Shown: piece after piece, positions 62,550 to 64,000 of the stretch
How the letters are laid out: each line of letters starts with the position of its first letter
Position numbering within the stretch: position 1 is the first letter of the stretch
Assembly: GCF_004124325.1 (NCBI RefSeq)
Contig: NZ_QBDT01000001.1
Coordinates: forward strand, 186,001-250,000
Length of the DNA: 64,000 nt
Source of the DNA: Streptomyces sp. L2
GTDB taxonomy: Bacteria > Actinomycetota > Actinomycetes > Streptomycetales > Streptomycetaceae
Reading direction: 5' to 3'
Made by a program: the position numbers and the translations under genes
Notes under the pieces: generated by a model
What the model was told of the DNA's origin: nothing
Databases searched by the model: none
Seen by the model: the letters and a program-made list of their open reading frames with translations, nothing else

Positions 62550-62920
62550 GTGCCGGGGGGGCCGCGCGGCTACCGGCCAGAGGCGAGGCCGCCGCCGGCC
62601 CACGGTGGCGCCGCCGGGCGAAGCCACCCGGGGGCCGGCCGCCGGCACGTCCCCCGGGGGAGAGCCGCCAGTCGACGGGCAGAAGCCAGGCGCGTGGCCG
62701 CGCGGGCCCCGGTGGCGCGCCGCCAGGACGGAGCCACCCCGGGGGCCGACCGTCGGCATGTCCCGGGGAGAGCCGCGAGTCGGCGGGCAGAAGCCAGGCG
62801 CGTGGCCGCGCGGGCCCCGGTGGCGCGCCGCCAGGACGGAGCCACCCCGGGGGCCGACCGTCGGTGCGTCCCCGGGGAGAGCCGCCGGCCGGCCGGCAGC
62901 AGCCAGGCCGGCGGGGACGC
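62550..62920. repeat. About 108-bp tandem repeats, three copies
   Basis: Units begin near 62604, 62711 and 62819. About 80 bases (roughly 62676-62756 and 62784-62864) are identical between two copies; the third is more diverged. The unit is a multiple of three, so minus-strand frames stay open and read 36-residue repeats, but no credible start or domain supports a gene. The whole 62520-63164 interval, between convergent genes, holds only these repeats. Confidence 0.85.
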
Positions 62921-63164
62921 GGTTCTGGTCGCGCCGCCACGAGGGGCCGCCGCACGGCCTCGCGGTGTGGCGCGGGGTGCTGCCGGGGAAGGCGGCGGGG
63001 CACAGCCGCGTCGCGAAGAGCGCCCCGGAGGCCACCAGGACCCGGCGGTGCGGCGGAGGGCGAGGGCCGGGGCTGCGGGTGCCGTCGCCGGTGTCGTCGC
63101 GGGGCTCGGTTCAACCACGGTGTGGCGGCGGGCCGGGACGGCGGGTGTCGTCGCGGGACTCCGT

Positions 63165-64000
63165 TCAGCGGCGGTGGGGCAGGAAGGTGCCCGGGAGCAG
63201 GGACAGGGCGAGGACGGCGGTCGCCGTGTACAGGGCGGCGGAGCCGAGGGCGACCGTGTGGAAGCCGTGCAGGAAGCTGGTCCGGTCGCTCGGTGGGCCG
63301 GCGATGGCGCCCGCTACGGCGATGCCGATCGCGCCGCCGGTCTGGCGGGCGGTGTTGTTGACGGCCGAGGCCAGGCCGGAGCGTTCGGCGGGGACGGCCG
63401 AGATGGCCGCGGCGACCACGGCGGGCGTGAGCAGACCGCAGCCGACGCCCCAGAGGAGGAACGCGGGCACCAGCAGGGCGGAGCCGGCGTGGGCGTCGGC
63501 CCGGGTGAGCAGGGCGAGTCCGGCCGCGGCGACGAGCAGCCCGGCCGCGGCCGGTACGCGGGCGCCGATGCGGCTGGTGATCCGGCCGCCGAGCGGCGCG
63601 AACACCGCGAGCGGGCTGAACAGCGGCAGCATCGCCAGGCCCGCCCCGAACGCCGACCGGCCCTGCACCGACTGCAGGAACAGCGGCAGCACGAACAGCG
63701 TGCCCAGGGTGCACAGGTTCATGATCCCGGCGGTCAGGTTGGCGGCGCCGAACGCCGGGCGGCGCAACAGGGCGAGCGGCACCATGGCGCTGTCGCCGCG
63801 CCTGGCCTCGGCCGCGACGAGCCCGGCGAGGGCGAGGGCGGCGGCGACGGCGGCCACCAGCACCGCGGGCGCCGTGGCCCCGGCGCGACCGCCCTCGATG
63901 AAGGCGTACGTCGTCGCCAGCAGCGCCAGGCCGCCGAGCAGCAGCCCGGGCAGATCCAGGCGGGGTGCGTCCTCGTCCCGGCTCTCGCGGACGACGGCCC
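63165..64000 (-). CDS. MFS drug exporter of the DHA2 type, C-terminal part (5' end outside window)
   Basis: The frame runs off the right edge. The 278 visible residues contain the last eight or so helices of a 14-helix transporter: LDLPGLLLGGLALLATTYAF, NLTAGIMNLCTLGTLFVLPL, SPLAVFAPLGGRITSRIGAR, LLTPAVVAAAISAVPAERSG and the amphipathic ASAVNNTARQTGGAIGIAVAG, which is the DHA2 motif C-type region. The family exports drugs, dyes or natural products by proton antiport. The substrate is unknown. The Otr(A)-like GTPase nearby is on the same strand, but repeats and xdhC separate them. Confidence 0.88.
   Translation of the reverse strand, partial: AVVRESRDEDAPRLDLPGLLLGGLALLATTYAFIEGGRAGATAPAVLVAAVAAALALAGLVAAEARRGDSAMVPLALLRRPAFGAANLTAGIMNLCTLGTLFVLPLFLQSVQGRSAFGAGLAMLPLFSPLAVFAPLGGRITSRIGARVPAAAGLLVAAAGLALLTRADAHAGSALLVPAFLLWGVGCGLLTPAVVAAAISAVPAERSGLASAVNNTARQTGGAIGIAVAGAIAGPPSDRTSFLHGFHTVALGSAALYTATAVLALSLLPGTFLPHRR

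Noticed and set aside
62469..63118. Repeat-containing proteins on the minus strand after xdhC
   Set aside because: The 36-residue repeats follow from a 108-bp DNA repeat; no ribosome site, domain or consistent codon bias.
1..64000. tRNA or rRNA genes
   Set aside because: No cloverleaf, CCA end or conserved rRNA segment was recognised by eye; a covariance-model search would be decisive.

Overview
The window is from a high-GC actinomycete, almost certainly a Streptomyces. Almost every third codon base is G or C, GTG starts are common, and many genes are leaderless, with a TAnnnT-type -10 box 6-7 bases before the start codon. Family content agrees: mycothiol enzymes, ANTAR/SpoIIE-type phosphatases, DUF5709, SAV2177-type methyltransferases and BlaI/M56 pairs. 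No rRNA, tRNA, CRISPR array or complete insertion sequence is visible. The window begins inside one gene (SpoIIE-type phosphatase) and ends inside another (MFS exporter).

Layout. 0-3.6 kb: two SpoIIE-type PP2C phosphatases. 3.7-8.4 kb: a small acidic protein, a GH15 enzyme, a short conserved protein, soluble transhydrogenase SthA and a DUF5709 protein. 8.5-13.2 kb: metal uptake, with a NiCoT nickel/cobalt permease behind a Nur-like box, then an efe iron operon (EfeU-EfeO fusion plus Tat-exported DyP peroxidase EfeB) behind an iron box. 13.4-20.2 kb: envelope genes, comprising dedA and two coupled PAP2 phosphatases, a methyltransferase, a YbhN-like flippase, a GT39-like membrane protein and a BlaI/M56 regulator-protease pair. 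20.5-27.4 kb: sugar genes (GH65 phosphorylase with a beta-phosphoglucomutase-like HAD enzyme, a P-loop kinase, a second GT39-like protein, an RpiR regulator). 27.8-31.3 kb: a conserved 126-aa protein, an ANTAR-GAF-PAS-PP2C protein and a flavin reductase. 31.4-38.9 kb: a fused SecDF, a membrane protein with a 30-bp coding minisatellite, a two-component system, two DksA/TraR zinc-finger proteins, a short MreB-like actin-fold protein and an Rv1733c-like membrane protein. 39-46.2 kb: an ATP-grasp enzyme, a TetR regulator with a probable DUF35 target, a 144-bp MITE-like palindromic element, a mycothiol-dependent enzyme, an F420/PPOX protein, a MalY-type aminotransferase, a DUF3800-like protein and a SAV2177 methyltransferase. 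46.4-52.8 kb: a membrane-anchored S1 protease, an L,D-transpeptidase, an SDR, mycothiol-dependent formaldehyde dehydrogenase with its MBL hydrolase, a small secreted protein and an NTF2-like protein. 53.5-59.2 kb: a UGT-type glycosyltransferase, a TetR regulator, a secreted beta-propeller and a secreted GH5 endoglycoceramidase-like enzyme, the last two sharing a candidate TetR operator. 59.3-64 kb: an Otr(A)/TetM-like GTPase, XdhC and the exporter.

The more unusual signals are: the EfeU-EfeO fusion; three CTAC-N6-GTAG palindromes before dedA; a 10-residue basic repeat encoded by a 30-bp minisatellite; the two-component/DksA/actin-fold block; the MITE with a possible gene remnant; and a putative TetR regulon joining a beta-propeller and a glycolipid hydrolase. 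Five unrelated tandem arrays (about 30-33, 31, 30, 75 and 108 bp) lie in or beside gene ends.
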